From: Microbulbifer flavimaris
Lineage (GTDB): Bacteria > Pseudomonadota > Gammaproteobacteria > Pseudomonadales > Cellvibrionaceae
Length of the DNA stretch: 64,000 nucleotides
Assembly: GCF_001641755.2 (NCBI RefSeq)
Contig: NZ_LRFG02000003.1
Location: forward strand, 470,309 to 534,308
Reading direction: 5' to 3'
The translations under genes were made by a program, and so were the position numbers. This document shows, piece after piece, positions 10,599 through 22,415 of this stretch (within the stretch, counting starts at the first letter, position 1; each line of letters starts with the position of its first letter). The notes under the pieces were generated by a model. The model ran no database searches and was not told the origin of the DNA. It saw only the letters and a list, made by a program, of their open reading frames with translations.

Positions 10599-11135
10599 AT
10601 GGCGGAACTCAGCACACTGGCCCGGCCCTACGCCAAAGCAGCCTTTGCCTATGCGCAGCAAGCCTCCGACCTCTCCGGTTGGAGCGCTGCGCTGGCTACT
10701 GCAGCCGCGGTCAGCCAAAGCGAGAAAGTGAGTGAGCTGCTGGAAAATCCACAGCTCACCAGTGAAGAGCGCGCAGAAAAATTCCTGTCCATCTGTTCAG
10801 ATGACCTCAGTGAATCCGGTAAGAACTTTATCCGGTTGCTGGCGGAAAATAACCGCCTGCCCCTGTTGCCGGAAATTTCCGCGCTGTTCGAAGAACTGAA
10901 AGCAAAAGCGGAGTCCACGATCGATGTGGAAGTCGTGTCCGCACGAGCCCTCAGTGATGCCCAGTCGGCTGAACTGACCAAGGCGCTCGGCAAGAAATTC
11001 GGACGCGAAGTACACCTGCACAGCTCGGTAGACGAAAACCTGCTGGGTGGCGCCATCGTGCGCGCCGGTGACACAGTGATCGATGGCACGGTGCGCGGCC
11101 GACTGGCCAAACTCGCCGAGGCGATGAACTCCTAA
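10599..11135 (+). CDS. atpH: F-type ATP synthase subunit delta (AtpH)
   Basis: Subunit delta caps the F1 head and joins it to the subunit b stalk. The 178-residue product begins MAELSTLARPYAKAAFAYA, the classic N-terminal signature. It ends with the conserved region VDENLLGGAIVRAGDTVIDG and a C-terminal helix RGRLAKLAEAM. The ribosome-binding site is GCGAGGA, eight bases before the ATG. Confidence 0.96.
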   Translation: MAELSTLARPYAKAAFAYAQQASDLSGWSAALATAAAVSQSEKVSELLENPQLTSEERAEKFLSICSDDLSESGKNFIRLLAENNRLPLLPEISALFEELKAKAESTIDVEVVSARALSDAQSAELTKALGKKFGREVHLHSSVDENLLGGAIVRAGDTVIDGTVRGRLAKLAEAMNS

Positions 11136-11173
11136 TTACTTTCCTAAGCATTTAGGAACTTGAGGAACAGAGC

Positions 11174-12718
11174 ATGCAGCAACTGAATCCCTCTGAGATC
11201 AGTGAAATTATCAAGAGCCGCATCGAGAGTCTCGATGTGAGCACCCAGGCCCAGAATGAGGGCACTATTGTTTCCGTTTCCGACGGTATTATCCGCATCC
11301 ACGGCCTGGCTGACGCCATGTACGGTGAGATGATCGAGTTCGAAGGCGGTGTCTACGGTATGGCACTGAACCTGGAACGCGACTCTGTGGGCGCGATTGT
11401 ACTGGGTGACTACAAAGATCTGGCGGAAGGCCAGAAGTGCCGCTGCACCGGCCGCATTCTCGAGACCCCGGTTGGTCCCGAGCTGCTGGGCCGTGTAGTA
11501 GATGCACTGGGCAACCCGATCGACGGCAAAGGTCCGCTGAACACCAAGCTGACCGATGCGGTAGAAAAAGTAGCCCCCGGCGTAATTGCCCGTCAGTCCG
11601 TAGATCAGCCGGTACAGACCGGTCTGAAAGCGGTTGATACCATGATCCCGATCGGCCGTGGCCAGCGTGAGCTGATCATTGGCGACCGCCAGATCGGTAA
11701 GACTGCGGTTGCGATCGATGCGATCATCAACCAGAAAGGCACTGGCATTAAGTGTGTCTACGTTGCCATCGGCCAGAAGCAGTCCTCCATTGCCAACGTG
11801 GTCCGCAAGCTGGAAGAGCACGGTGCGATGGATCACACCATCGTGGTTGCTGCCGGCGCCGCTGACCCGGCTGCCATGCAGTTCCTGGCTCCGTACGTTG
11901 GCTGCACCATGGGTGAGTACTTCCGCGACCGCGGTGAAGACGCCCTGATTATTTACGATGACCTCACCAAGCAGGCGTGGGCCTACCGCCAGATCTCCCT
12001 GCTGCTGAAGCGCCCGCCGGGCCGTGAAGCCTACCCGGGTGACGTTTTCTACCTGCACTCCCGTCTGCTGGAGCGCGCCGCTCGCGTCAACGCCGAGTAC
12101 GTAGAGAAGTTCACCAACGGTGAAGTGAAAGGCCAGACCGGTTCTCTGACCGCCCTGCCGATCATCGAAACCCAGGCTGGCGACGTTTCCGCGTTCGTAC
12201 CGACCAACGTGATTTCCATTACCGATGGTCAGATCTTCCTGGAGACCGACCTGTTCAACGCTGGTGTACGTCCGGCCATCAACCCGGGTATCTCCGTATC
12301 CCGAGTCGGTGGTTCCGCTCAGACCAAGGTGATCAAGAAGCTGTCCGGCGGTATCCGTACTGCACTGGCCCAGTACCGCGAACTGGCGGCATTCTCCCAG
12401 TTTGCCTCCGACCTGGACGAGGCCACCAAGGCCCAGCTGGACCACGGTGAGCGCGTTACCGAGCTGATGAAGCAGAAGCAGTACTCTCCGCTGTCTATCG
12501 CGGAAATGGCTGTTTCCGTTTACGCCGCCGACAAGGGTTACCTGGACGACGTAGAAGTAAACAAGGTGCTCGACTTCGAATCCGCCCTGCTCGCTTACAT
12601 GAACAGCGAACATGCAGAACTGATGGAGAAGGTGAACAGCACCGGCGCTTACAACGACGAAATCGATGCGGCCTTCAAGGGTGCCATCGAGAAGTTCAAG
12701 GCTACCGGTAGCTGGTAA
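11174..12718 (+). CDS. atpA: F-type ATP synthase subunit alpha (AtpA)
   Basis: A non-catalytic nucleotide-binding subunit of F1, 514 residues, the usual length. It has an N-terminal beta-barrel domain, the P-loop GDRQIGKT, and the conserved [17 protein letters not shown] segment containing the arginine finger. The C-terminal helical bundle is complete. The start follows TTGAGGAACAGAGC. A 582-codon open frame on the opposite strand is a shadow of this codon-biased gene. Confidence 0.98.
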   Translation: MQQLNPSEISEIIKSRIESLDVSTQAQNEGTIVSVSDGIIRIHGLADAMYGEMIEFEGGVYGMALNLERDSVGAIVLGDYKDLAEGQKCRCTGRILETPVGPELLGRVVDALGNPIDGKGPLNTKLTDAVEKVAPGVIARQSVDQPVQTGLKAVDTMIPIGRGQRELIIGDRQIGKTAVAIDAIINQKGTGIKCVYVAIGQKQSSIANVVRKLEEHGAMDHTIVVAAGAADPAAMQFLAPYVGCTMGEYFRDRGEDALIIYDDLTKQAWAYRQISLLLKRPPGREAYPGDVFYLHSRLLERAARVNAEYVEKFTNGEVKGQTGSLTALPIIETQAGDVSAFVPTNVISITDGQIFLETDLFNAGVRPAINPGISVSRVGGSAQTKVIKKLSGGIRTALAQYRELAAFSQFASDLDEATKAQLDHGERVTELMKQKQYSPLSIAEMAVSVYAADKGYLDDVEVNKVLDFESALLAYMNSEHAELMEKVNSTGAYNDEIDAAFKGAIEKFKATGSW

Positions 12719-12723
12719 TTCCG

Positions 12724-12758
12724 CCTTCCGCCCTCCCCTGTTTTGGCGAGGGCGGAGG
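12724..12758 (+). other. Intercistronic hairpin between atpA and atpG
   Basis: CTTCCGCCCTC (12725-12735) pairs with GAGGGCGGAGG (12748-12758) with one mismatch across a 12-base loop. There is no T tract, so it is more likely an mRNA stability or translation element than a terminator. It separates atpA from the gamma gene, where subunit stoichiometry changes from three copies to one. Confidence 0.45.
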
Positions 12759-12791
12759 TTAGGGAAGAAACGAGCAAAAAGGTAAAACACT

Positions 12792-13652
12792 ATGGCAGGC
12801 GGAAAAGAAGTACGCACAAAAATTGCCAGCATCAAGAGCACGCAGAAAATTACCTCCGCGATGGAAATGGTCGCGGCGAGTAAGATGCGCAAGGCTCAGG
12901 ATCGCATGGCACTGGGGCGTCCTTACGCCCAGCGCATACGCCAGGTGATCGGCCATGTCGCCAACGCCTCGGCGGAATACCAGCACATCTACCTGCAGGA
13001 GCGCGAAGCCAAGCGGGTTGGTTTTATCCTGGTATCCACCGACCGCGGTCTCTGTGGTGGTCTGAACATCAACATGTTCAAGGCAGCCATTCGCGATATG
13101 CAGGCCTGGTCAGACAAGGGCGTTGATGTCGAGGTTTGTGCAGTTGGTAACAAGGCTGCCGGCTTCTTCAGCAGTATTGGCGCCAAGGTGGTAGCGGCGC
13201 TGCGTGATGTCGGTGACGCGCCCCAGGCCAACAAGCTGGTCGGCTCCGTCAAGGTAATGATGGATCGTTTCGCCGAGGGCGAAATCGACCGTCTGTTCCT
13301 CGTGTCCAACGAGTTCGTCAACACCATGTCCCAGAAGCCGCGGGTCGAGCAATTGCTGCCGCTGCCGAAGGATGAAGACGAAGAACTGGGTCACGACTGG
13401 GACTACCTCTACGAGCCCGAGCCCGTGGAGCTGCTGGATGGTTTGCTGGCTCGCTATATCGAGTCACAGGTGTACCAGGCTGTGGTTGAAAACAAGGCCT
13501 GTGAACAGGCTGCGCGAATGATCGCCATGAAGAGCGCCACCGATAACGCTGGCGAACTCATCGATGCACTGCAGCTGGTTTACAACAAGGCGCGCCAGGC
13601 GGCCATTACCCAGGAACTGTCTGAGATTGTAGGCGGCGCCGCGGCAGTATAA
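12792..13652 (+). CDS. atpG: F-type ATP synthase subunit gamma (AtpG)
   Basis: The central rotor shaft of F1, 286 residues. The N-terminal helix [20 protein letters not shown] and the following [16 protein letters not shown] are diagnostic. The Rossmann-like middle domain contains [11 protein letters not shown], and the C-terminal helix [20 protein letters not shown] is conserved. The gene lies in the standard position between alpha and beta. Confidence 0.97.
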   Translation: MAGGKEVRTKIASIKSTQKITSAMEMVAASKMRKAQDRMALGRPYAQRIRQVIGHVANASAEYQHIYLQEREAKRVGFILVSTDRGLCGGLNINMFKAAIRDMQAWSDKGVDVEVCAVGNKAAGFFSSIGAKVVAALRDVGDAPQANKLVGSVKVMMDRFAEGEIDRLFLVSNEFVNTMSQKPRVEQLLPLPKDEDEELGHDWDYLYEPEPVELLDGLLARYIESQVYQAVVENKACEQAARMIAMKSATDNAGELIDALQLVYNKARQAAITQELSEIVGGAAAV

Positions 13653-15113
<1,461 letters not shown>

Positions 15114-15189
15114 GCGCAGAGATTCGCGGCCCTGCCTGGCGGCTGGGCCCGGATTTCCTCAGGCAATTACCAGAGAATGAGGTAGCCTT

Positions 15190-15609
15190 ATGGCTATGAC
15201 TGTACATTGCGACATTGTAAGCGCTGAGCAATCCCTCTTCTCCGGCCTGGTGGAGATGGTGATCGTGAGCGGTGTCGAGGGTGAACTGGGAATTTCCTAC
15301 GGTCACGCCCAGCTGCTCACCGCCCTCAAGCCCGGACCGGTGCGCATCATCAAGCCTGGTGGTGAAGAGGAAGTGTTGTTCGTCAGCGGCGGTTACGCCG
15401 AGGTGCAGCCCAATATCGTCACGATTCTGGCAGACATCGCCGAGCGTGAAATTGACGAAGAGTCTGCCCAGAAGGCCCGCGAAGAGGCGACTCACGCACT
15501 GCATAAAGCCCCTTCCGAGGTGGACTATGCGCGTGTATCCGCACAGCTGGCCGAAGCCGAAGCCCGTCTGCGTACCCTGCAGGCCATCCGCAAGGCAGCC
15601 GGCAAATAA
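15190..15609 (+). CDS. atpC: F-type ATP synthase subunit epsilon (AtpC)
   Basis: The inhibitory and coupling subunit of the F1 rotor, 139 residues as in E. coli. An N-terminal beta-sandwich ([18 protein letters not shown], then [19 protein letters not shown]) precedes a C-terminal helical hairpin rich in Ala, Glu and Arg. It is the last gene of the operon and is followed by a strong terminator. Confidence 0.97.
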   Translation: MAMTVHCDIVSAEQSLFSGLVEMVIVSGVEGELGISYGHAQLLTALKPGPVRIIKPGGEEEVLFVSGGYAEVQPNIVTILADIAEREIDEESAQKAREEATHALHKAPSEVDYARVSAQLAEAEARLRTLQAIRKAAGK

Positions 15610-15631
15610 ACGCTTCTTTCGAAGCAATCAG

Positions 15632-15657
15632 AAAAAGCAGCCTCGGCTGCTTTTTTT
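15632..15657 (+). terminator. Terminator of the atp operon
   Basis: AAAAGCAGC and GCTGCTTTT pair across a CTCG tetraloop and run into TTTTTTT. It lies about 25 bases after atpC. The remaining gap to 15874 is AT-rich and holds no gene; it must carry the promoter of the TonB receptor. Confidence 0.9.
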
Positions 15658-15874
15658 GTGTCCGCTCGCCCCATAGCCCCTTTCTGGTCGAATTTATTTG
15701 ACTAGAACTCCTGCTTTCTTTTTTCAGATTTGCGAAGTCGATCACAAAAATATGGTGATCCAGTCCGTTCGTGAAAAAAAGATTCGGGTAATTCCTGACT
15801 GTAACGTTTTGTAATTATGCGGCTGGTTTTAGCGCTTCTGGTTGTACATTATTTAACCGAAGGGTGAATTAAGG

Positions 15875-18800
15875 ATGAAAAAAGAACAACTATATAAGGG
15901 AGCCATGTCGCCACTGGCTGCAAGTGTTTCCACAGCCGTACTGGCGGCGGTATTGAGTCCCTGGGCACTGGCCCAGGAAGAGAGCGAAGCTACAACCCTT
16001 TCCGAAGAAAAAGTCGCCGTTGAAACCCCGGCGGCAGAAGCGGTTGCCGGCGAACAACAAGACGGTGATATGGAGCAGGTCGTGGTAACCGGCTCCCGTC
16101 TGAAACGAGATACCTTCTCAAGTATTGCTCCGCTGCAGATTATTGATACAGAAGGCGCACGCGAGGCGGGTGCAATCGATACTTCATCGATCCTGCAAAG
16201 CAGTGGCGCCGCTACAGGTCAGCAGATTGACCTGACCTTCTCCGGCTATGTTCTTGACAATGGTCCCGGTGCCTCCACCGTGGACCTGCGTGGCCTGGGT
16301 GCTGGTCGAACTCTGGTGCTCCTGAACGGCCGGCGTCTGGCCCCTGCTGGTGTGGAAGGTGCTCCTGTAGCCCCAGACCTCAACCTGATTCCGGCATCCC
16401 TGGTCCAGCAATATGACCTGCTTCTCGATGGTGCTTCGTCCATCTACGGTTCTGACGCCGTCGCAGGTGTGACAAACGTGATCCTCAAGAAGGATTTTGA
16501 AGGTGTCGACTTCGAGGTGTTTAGCTCCAATCCAGAGCAGGCCAATGGTGAGGCCAACACCATGAGTTTCAGCTGGGGCGAGAACTTCGACCGCGGCTTT
16601 ATCGGTATGGGTGTGGAGTACTTCCAGCAAAATGCCGTAACTCTCGCCGACCGCGAATGGACCGATGGCTGTGCCACAAATTACGAAATAGGCACTGACG
16701 GCAAAATCTACACCCAGGATCTTTTCTATAGTGAAATCTATGGCATGGACATGTCAGATGGCTGCGCTGTAGGTTCGCTCGCCGGGCGTGTTTCAGTGCC
16801 TCTCGCCGGTAGCATTTATTACACTCCTGGCACCAGCAACGGTGGCTGGAACGGATTCTCTGAATCCAGCTTGTTCGGCAGTATTGGCGTTGACGGTAAT
16901 GGCGATGGTGTGACTGACGTCAACTTCCGCGATTATGATATCAACGGCCGCGACTTGTTTGCCCACCTGCTGCCGGAACAGGAGCGGATGAGCTTTATGG
17001 CTTATGGTGAGTATACCTTTGAAGGTGATATGAACCTGACGCCATTCTTCGAGACCAGCTACGCCCAGCGTGAAAACTTCATTGATAGTGGTGCATTCCA
17101 GCTGTTCCCTAATGTGCCGGCTAATAACCCGTTCAACATCTGTAATCCCGATGGGGTGCGCGGCGTTGATTGTGGCCTGGCCTATGACGAGCTGCTACGT
17201 AATCCTAATTTCGCCGCGCAGGTTGCTGCAGAATTTGGTTTGACCCCCCAGCAGTTTGCAGACTTCGGAATCGTTGACCTGTTCAGCGGGCCCCTTGGTC
17301 CGCAAAGCTCTCTACCGATCGTTTCCGTTCGGGGAGACCGCACACAAGCTGATGTCGAAGTTTCGCAGTTGCGCATGGTCACCGGTGTTCGCGGTGACCT
17401 GCCGATGTTGAATGTCGGTACCCTGTCTGATTGGAGCTTCGAACTGTCAGGCTCCCTGACAAAGTCGGATGGTAAGTCCAGCCGTTACGGTATTCGCGGT
17501 GATCGCCTGGCACAGTCATTGGCTACCACAGTAGAGGACCCCAATAATCCCGGCACCTTTACCTGTACCCCGCTTCCAGGGGAGTCGACCTGTGTGCCCA
17601 TCGATATGTATGCTGACTCGCTGTATCAGGGCGTAGTGGGCGATTTCGCGACTCAAGCCGAGCGGGATTACCTGTTCGATAGTCGCGATTTCGACACCGC
17701 TTACTATCAGACCATCTTCAGTGCATATGCTTCCGGTAATGTAGCGTCTTTGCCTGCTGGTGACGTTATCGTGGGTGTGGGCGCCGAGACCCGCAATGAC
17801 AGGATCAAATCCCTACCGGATGATATTGCTCGCGATGGCCTCTTCTTCGGGTACTTTTCTGACGGTGGTGCGACCGGTAGCAAGGATACTCATGAAGCGT
17901 TCGCTGAAATCGAACTGCCGATTCTGGCCAACATGTTCATGGTTGAAGAGCTGACAACCAACCTGTCCGCTCGATATACGAAAGATGAGTTTTATGGTGG
18001 TGCCTGGACGAATGCCGCCAAGATCGCGTATCGCCCCGTTCAGTCTCTGTTACTGCGTTCGACCTACGGTACCTCTTACCGCGCTCCCAACCTGCGTGAG
18101 AACTTCCTTCAGAACCAGACCGGATTCAACAGCGTATTCGATCCATGTGCGATTCCAGATTCAGCACTGGATCCAATCAGCGGTGGCTATAATGCCGCTC
18201 TGGATGGTCGCTCTCCTGAAGTCCTGGCCAACTGTCTCGCAAATGGTGTCGATCCGACCACCTTCAGTAACAATGGTTTCAACACATACAGTGTTGAAGT
18301 GGCTCGCGGCGGTACCACAGACCTGGAAGAGGAAACGTCTGAATCTTTCACTGTTGGTTTTTCCTATGAACAGCCCTTCTTCGATGACTTTGGCCTGACC
18401 CTGGGCATGACCTATTTCGATATCGAAATTGAAAACTCGATTATCGAGCCGAGTGCCCAGTTCCTGGTTAATGACTGCTACAACAACCCAAATGGCAGCA
18501 GTGCTTTCTGCTCCCTGTTGAGCCGTGATGATGATGGATTCCTCGATATTATCGATGCAGCCTTCGTCAACCGGGATAATGAGGTTGCCAGAGGTATCGA
18601 TTACAACCTGCGCTATCAGCAGCCGGTAACGTTATTTGGTGCACCACTGGAGCTCTCTGCAAACCTGACATTCAACCGTGTCTTGGAGCGTACGCTTACG
18701 TACTTGGCTGATGATGGCACCCCGGACATCGAAGTTTATACAGGTACGTTCGGTTATCCGAAATGGCAGGGGCGGGGTGAATTCCGTGTGGAATACGATA

Positions 18801-19168
18801 ATTATCGTTTCACCTGGACCACTCGCTACATGAGTAAAGTCGAACAAGACGAAGAGTACGTAGATGCGTACAGTGATATTTTCGATACCAACGGGACAGG
18901 CTTTACATCCGACTCCTGTATTGGCGCAGCTAATGGTGGTGTCGACTGTCGTGATGTAGGTTTTGCTGATGACTATGTCGTTCATGCAGCATCGTTGTAC
19001 TACTATGCGGACACTTGGACTGCCGGTCTGGGTATCCGAAACGTCTTTGATGAAGAGCCCCCGGCGGTTGATGGCAATGAAATATTGTCCATTAACAATA
19101 CGCCAATAGGCTATGGCTACGATATCCAGGGACGACAGATGTTCCTGAATGTTCAGAAAACTTTCTAA
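15875..19168 (+). CDS. TonB-dependent outer-membrane receptor
   Basis: An outer-membrane active transporter of 1097 residues. A signal peptide ends after ALA at about residue 33. An acidic linker then leads to the plug domain, which starts at QVVVTGSRLKRD near residue 70 and ends around SDAVAGVTNVILKKDF. The remaining ~850 residues alternate like a 22-strand barrel, and the final QMFLNVQKTF gives the C-terminal aromatic residue needed for BAM assembly. The GSRLKRD-type plug belongs to a large group common in marine and plant-associated gammaproteobacteria. The substrate cannot be read from sequence; the S9 peptidase gene 100 bases downstream suggests peptides. Cysteine pairs in the loops are noticeable. 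It lies just past the atp operon, where glmU is found in relatives. Confidence 0.92.
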   Translation: MKKEQLYKGAMSPLAASVSTAVLAAVLSPWALAQEESEATTLSEEKVAVETPAAEAVAGEQQDGDMEQVVVTGSRLKRDTFSSIAPLQIIDTEGAREAGAIDTSSILQSSGAATGQQIDLTFSGYVLDNGPGASTVDLRGLGAGRTLVLLNGRRLAPAGVEGAPVAPDLNLIPASLVQQYDLLLDGASSIYGSDAVAGVTNVILKKDFEGVDFEVFSSNPEQANGEANTMSFSWGENFDRGFIGMGVEYFQQNAVTLADREWTDGCATNYEIGTDGKIYTQDLFYSEIYGMDMSDGCAVGSLAGRVSVPLAGSIYYTPGTSNGGWNGFSESSLFGSIGVDGNGDGVTDVNFRDYDINGRDLFAHLLPEQERMSFMAYGEYTFEGDMNLTPFFETSYAQRENFIDSGAFQLFPNVPANNPFNICNPDGVRGVDCGLAYDELLRNPNFAAQVAAEFGLTPQQFADFGIVDLFSGPLGPQSSLPIVSVRGDRTQADVEVSQLRMVTGVRGDLPMLNVGTLSDWSFELSGSLTKSDGKSSRYGIRGDRLAQSLATTVEDPNNPGTFTCTPLPGESTCVPIDMYADSLYQGVVGDFATQAERDYLFDSRDFDTAYYQTIFSAYASGNVASLPAGDVIVGVGAETRNDRIKSLPDDIARDGLFFGYFSDGGATGSKDTHEAFAEIELPILANMFMVEELTTNLSARYTKDEFYGGAWTNAAKIAYRPVQSLLLRSTYGTSYRAPNLRENFLQNQTGFNSVFDPCAIPDSALDPISGGYNAALDGRSPEVLANCLANGVDPTTFSNNGFNTYSVEVARGGTTDLEEETSESFTVGFSYEQPFFDDFGLTLGMTYFDIEIENSIIEPSAQFLVNDCYNNPNGSSAFCSLLSRDDDGFLDIIDAAFVNRDNEVARGIDYNLRYQQPVTLFGAPLELSANLTFNRVLERTLTYLADDGTPDIEVYTGTFGYPKWQGRGEFRVEYDNYRFTWTTRYMSKVEQDEEYVDAYSDIFDTNGTGFTSDSCIGAANGGVDCRDVGFADDYVVHAASLYYYADTWTAGLGIRNVFDEEPPAVDGNEILSINNTPIGYGYDIQGRQMFLNVQKTF

Positions 19169-19184
19169 GTTTAGACTGGCATGG

Positions 19185-19215
19185 AAAAAGCCCGCTTCAA
19201 TGCGGGCTTTTTTTT
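19185..19215 (+). terminator. Terminator after the TonB receptor
   Basis: An 11-bp stem (AAAAAGCCCGC with GCGGGCTTTTT) closes a TTCAAT loop and continues into more T. The downstream peptidase gene therefore probably has its own promoter or depends on read-through. Confidence 0.9.
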
Positions 19216-19268
19216 CAGAGATAATTGGCTAAGCCTGTAACAAGGACTATACGCGCAGGATTATTACA

Positions 19269-21212
19269 ATGAAGAAGCTATTTATTTCACTGATAATGCT
19301 TGTCAGTGTTCAGGTTATCGGTAAGACGGCGGAACCCTATCCGCTGGAATATTGGGCGCTTCGGAATGTCATCAGTAATGTCGAAATTTCCCCGGACGGG
19401 AAGCATGTCGCGTTAATGAAGATACCCACCAAGGATGGTGATCCAATAATTGAGGTGTATCCGACATCAAACCTCAATGAGGAGCCCTATCGTGTTAATT
19501 CGGACCCAATGGAAATCACGCAGTTTTTTTGGGTAAGTAATGACGTGATAGGAATGCGCCTGAGACAGAAAGTCCGTGACCGCATCGAGGGTTTTAACCA
19601 GGGGGTTTATGAATATCTCCTTGCATCAGTGGATATCCGTCGGAACAAGATGCAGAAATACGACCAGCTCGGTGCGGAGATGGAAAATGTATTGCCGGGA
19701 AAGAAAAACCGAATCATTTTTTCTTACCTTCCTGGTGGTGGTGATAGTCGCTTGAACAGGGCATTCAGACCACGGACGTATTACGAGCTCAATCTAAAGA
19801 CGGGCGCAAAGAAGCTCTTGATGCGCGGTAAGCTCGATATGGGTCAGGTAGAGTTTGATGCTAATGGCAAACCCTGGCTGGCACGTGGGTTTGATATCGG
19901 CAAAGGCGAGCTGATCTGGTACGAGCGCCTGACCAATCAAAGCAAATGGACAGAGTTTTACCGGCAGGATGAAGACTCCTTCGAGACTTTCAGGGTGGAG
20001 GGTTTCGATGTAGATAAGCCTCATCTATTGTTTGTGAACGCACATAACGGACATGACAAGGCCGGTCTGTGGGAGTACGACCTGAAGGTCGGTGCGTATG
20101 GAGAGCTAATCTACCGGCGAGAGGACGTGGACGTTTCCGGTACTCGTTACCATACGAATTCCTGGGAGCAGGCTGATCGCGTAACAGGAGTTGTCTATGC
20201 AGCGGACAACGTGAAGGTTGAATATTTTGACGAAGTTGAAATGGCGACCCAGCGACAGCTTGAGCAGGTAGTACCGAATGCTCACTATGTCCGGATAAAT
20301 AGCCGCTCTCGTGATGGTAGTAGCATGACAATCTACAACGTTGGGCCGCGCGATCCTGGCACCTACTATTTGCTGCACGGCGGGCGGCTTACAAAGCTGG
20401 GTAGCCGTCAACCATTGCTCGAGGCCGAAAAACTCGCTGATGTACGTTACATAAAATATAAAGCGCGCGATGGACGTACCATCCCGGCCTATTTGACCGT
20501 GCCCAAGGGCAAACCGCCCTTCCCTGCGATCGTTATGCCACATGGTGGGCCGTTTGTCTCCGAGTTGGCGTTGTACGATGAATGGGCGCAAATGCTAGCA
20601 AACAATGGCTATCTGGTACTGCAGCCACAGTACCGTGGGTCACGTGGCTTGGGTTTGGATCACTATCAGTCTGCATTCATAGATGGTGGTCAGGGCGGAA
20701 AGAAGATGCAAGACGATAAGGACGACGGCATGCTCTATCTGGTGGAGCAGGGTTGGGCTGATCCTGATCGCCTTGCTATCTTCGGCTGGTCTTATGGAGG
20801 CTATGCCGCGTTGGTTGCGGCGAGTCGTGACGAGCAGATTTACCAATGTGCTATCGCGGGTGCGGCGGTATCCGATAACCAGATGCAGGTTAACTACTAC
20901 CGTACGCGGCTGCGTGGTGCGAGCAAGATAGAGCAGCTGAGCATGTGGGATGACAGCTTGTCCCCGATCGAGGCAGTGGAAGACGTGAATATTCCCATCC
21001 TGCTCGTTCACGGCGATGTGGACCAGCGGGTACCTCCGGAGCATGCTGAAAAATATCGCAAAGCCCTAATGGAGCTGAATAAGCCGTTTGAATATGTGGA
21101 GTTAGATGGCGCTGATCATTTCAGCAATACGCTGTTCTACCATCACCAGAAAACGTTATACGAATCAATGATTGGCTATCTCGCGGAGGATTGCGGACCC
21201 GATGGGCTATAA
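19269..21212 (+). CDS. Secreted S9-family (prolyl oligopeptidase type) serine peptidase
   Basis: A 647-residue product with a signal peptide (about residues 1-20). Its N-terminal ~370 residues look like a beta-propeller, and an alpha/beta-hydrolase domain follows. The catalytic triad is visible: Ser508 in GWSYGGYAA, Asp585 in VHGDVDQRVPP and His617 in DGADHFS. The HGGP oxyanion motif is in MPHGGPFVS. Such enzymes cleave short peptides, often after proline or as acylaminoacyl/dipeptidyl peptidases; the exact specificity is not readable. It probably acts in the periplasm on peptides brought in by the adjacent TonB receptor (inference). Base composition is visibly more AT-rich than in the atp genes, compatible with later acquisition. 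Confidence 0.88.
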   Translation: MKKLFISLIMLVSVQVIGKTAEPYPLEYWALRNVISNVEISPDGKHVALMKIPTKDGDPIIEVYPTSNLNEEPYRVNSDPMEITQFFWVSNDVIGMRLRQKVRDRIEGFNQGVYEYLLASVDIRRNKMQKYDQLGAEMENVLPGKKNRIIFSYLPGGGDSRLNRAFRPRTYYELNLKTGAKKLLMRGKLDMGQVEFDANGKPWLARGFDIGKGELIWYERLTNQSKWTEFYRQDEDSFETFRVEGFDVDKPHLLFVNAHNGHDKAGLWEYDLKVGAYGELIYRREDVDVSGTRYHTNSWEQADRVTGVVYAADNVKVEYFDEVEMATQRQLEQVVPNAHYVRINSRSRDGSSMTIYNVGPRDPGTYYLLHGGRLTKLGSRQPLLEAEKLADVRYIKYKARDGRTIPAYLTVPKGKPPFPAIVMPHGGPFVSELALYDEWAQMLANNGYLVLQPQYRGSRGLGLDHYQSAFIDGGQGGKKMQDDKDDGMLYLVEQGWADPDRLAIFGWSYGGYAALVAASRDEQIYQCAIAGAAVSDNQMQVNYYRTRLRGASKIEQLSMWDDSLSPIEAVEDVNIPILLVHGDVDQRVPPEHAEKYRKALMELNKPFEYVELDGADHFSNTLFYHHQKTLYESMIGYLAEDCGPDGL

Positions 21213-21806
21213 AGCCGGATCCGCAACTCGCTTGTCAGCGAAGTGGCCCTAACGCACTTTACGCTCACATTGAGCCAGGCTTTGCCCCTGATTCTGCTCA
21301 TGGTCTCGTTAGGGCCATGAGCAGACATGCATCGGAGCGAGAGTGTGGCTTACTCTGCCGTAATTCAATATCTGAACAGCGCGGTGTCCATCACAGGTGA
21401 ACATTGCTCTCAATAGATGTTGAAATTGTGCGTTGGTTAACACTCGTGCTGTGATCCAGCAGGGCATCTCATCTCCTCATCGAAGACCAATTCCCCCCTG
21501 ATTCTCAATTACCGTTCTTAGCGCTGCTTGCGGATGGAAACCTTTAATCTATCCGGAGGTTAAGACACATGGTGTCAGCTTAAAAGAGCCAGCTTTTACG
21601 TGTTTTTCCCTGCAATTCAAACCATGATCACCGCAAGATCTACGCATTAGTCGTTGACACCAAAAGACAATTCCTTTTATTTCGCTCTGTTACAGATTGT
21701 TACTTCTATACCAGAGAATTTGTGATCTAGTGAGTTGGGTCAAGGGTCGCAAAGATCGAATGAGTTTGTGATATCCCATAACAATAAATCCTGTCAGGAG
21801 GTCTCC
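21213..21806. other. 594-base gap with overlapping inverted repeats
   Basis: No gene is supported here. Two perfect inverted repeats overlap: TGGCCCTAACG (21244-21254) with CGTTAGGGCCA (21307-21317), and CTGCTCATGG (21294-21303) with CCATGAGCAG (21315-21324). They share 21315-21317 and so exclude each other. The first, spanning 74 bases with a smaller internal dyad, resembles an integron attC site in outline. The rest is AT-rich and leads to the next gene; AGGAGG at 21796-21801 is the ribosome-binding site of that gene. Confidence 0.5.
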
Positions 21807-22415
21807 ATGCCAACCGGGAAACTTTTCTCGCGCATTTCCCTACTGGCGACGCTGACGGTGGCAGCCCTGCTATCCGTCTCTGCGAACGCCATGAAACTCA
21901 AAAGCCAGAATCTTGCAGAGCTGGTGACTGCATCTGAAAGCATACTGTTGGGTCACGTGGTTAGCGTTACCGACGGCTTCCAGAATAATGCTCCCTACAC
22001 CGAAGTTACCATTCGCGTCGGCAGCGATGCCAAGGGCAAGGTCAAAGAAGACACTGAATATACCTTCCGCCAGTTCGGGCTGCTGAAGCCGCGCTCCATG
22101 GGCAACGGTAAGGTTTACCTGGGCGTAACGCCGGAGGGCTTCGCCAAGTGGCACGAGGGTGAACAGGTCGTTGCCTTCATGTACAAGAAAGCCAGCATGA
22201 CCGGCTTCCAGACCACTGCAGGTATGGCTCAGGGTAAGTTCGTTGTAAGCAACGATCAGGTGAAGAACGCATTTAACAACGCGGGTCTCTTCGAGCGCAT
22301 GGACACTTCCAACATGTCCGCCGAGGAACAAAACATGATTACCAGCCCGGGCGCAGTAAGCTCTGCGACTTTCATGGGTTACGTCGGCAAGCTGGTAGAG
22401 GAGAGCAAAAAATGA
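21807..22415 (+). CDS. Secreted protein of unknown function, paired with the metalloprotease-like gene
   Basis: A 202-residue product with a clear signal peptide (cleavage after ANA, residue 28). The mature part begins MKLKSQNLAELVTASESILLGHVVSV and looks like a small beta-rich domain; a stretch such as VTIRVGSDAKGKVKEDTEYTF suggests a beta-sandwich. I do not recognise a named family. The ATG at 21807 follows a strong AGGAGG. Its stop overlaps the next start by four bases (ATGA at 22412-22415), so the two products are very likely made together. It could be a chaperone, inhibitor or partner of the downstream secreted protein (inference only). Confidence 0.75.
   Translation: MPTGKLFSRISLLATLTVAALLSVSANAMKLKSQNLAELVTASESILLGHVVSVTDGFQNNAPYTEVTIRVGSDAKGKVKEDTEYTFRQFGLLKPRSMGNGKVYLGVTPEGFAKWHEGEQVVAFMYKKASMTGFQTTAGMAQGKFVVSNDQVKNAFNNAGLFERMDTSNMSAEEQNMITSPGAVSSATFMGYVGKLVEESKK

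Noticed and set aside
11144..12892. 582-codon open frame on the minus strand across atpA
   Set aside because: It is antisense to a perfectly conserved essential gene and has no recognisable protein features; codon bias of atpA explains it.
15805..15820. TTTTGTAATTA upstream of the TonB receptor as a HexR half-site
   Set aside because: Only one half of the TGTAATTAAATTACA-like dyad is present, so a HexR site is not supported.
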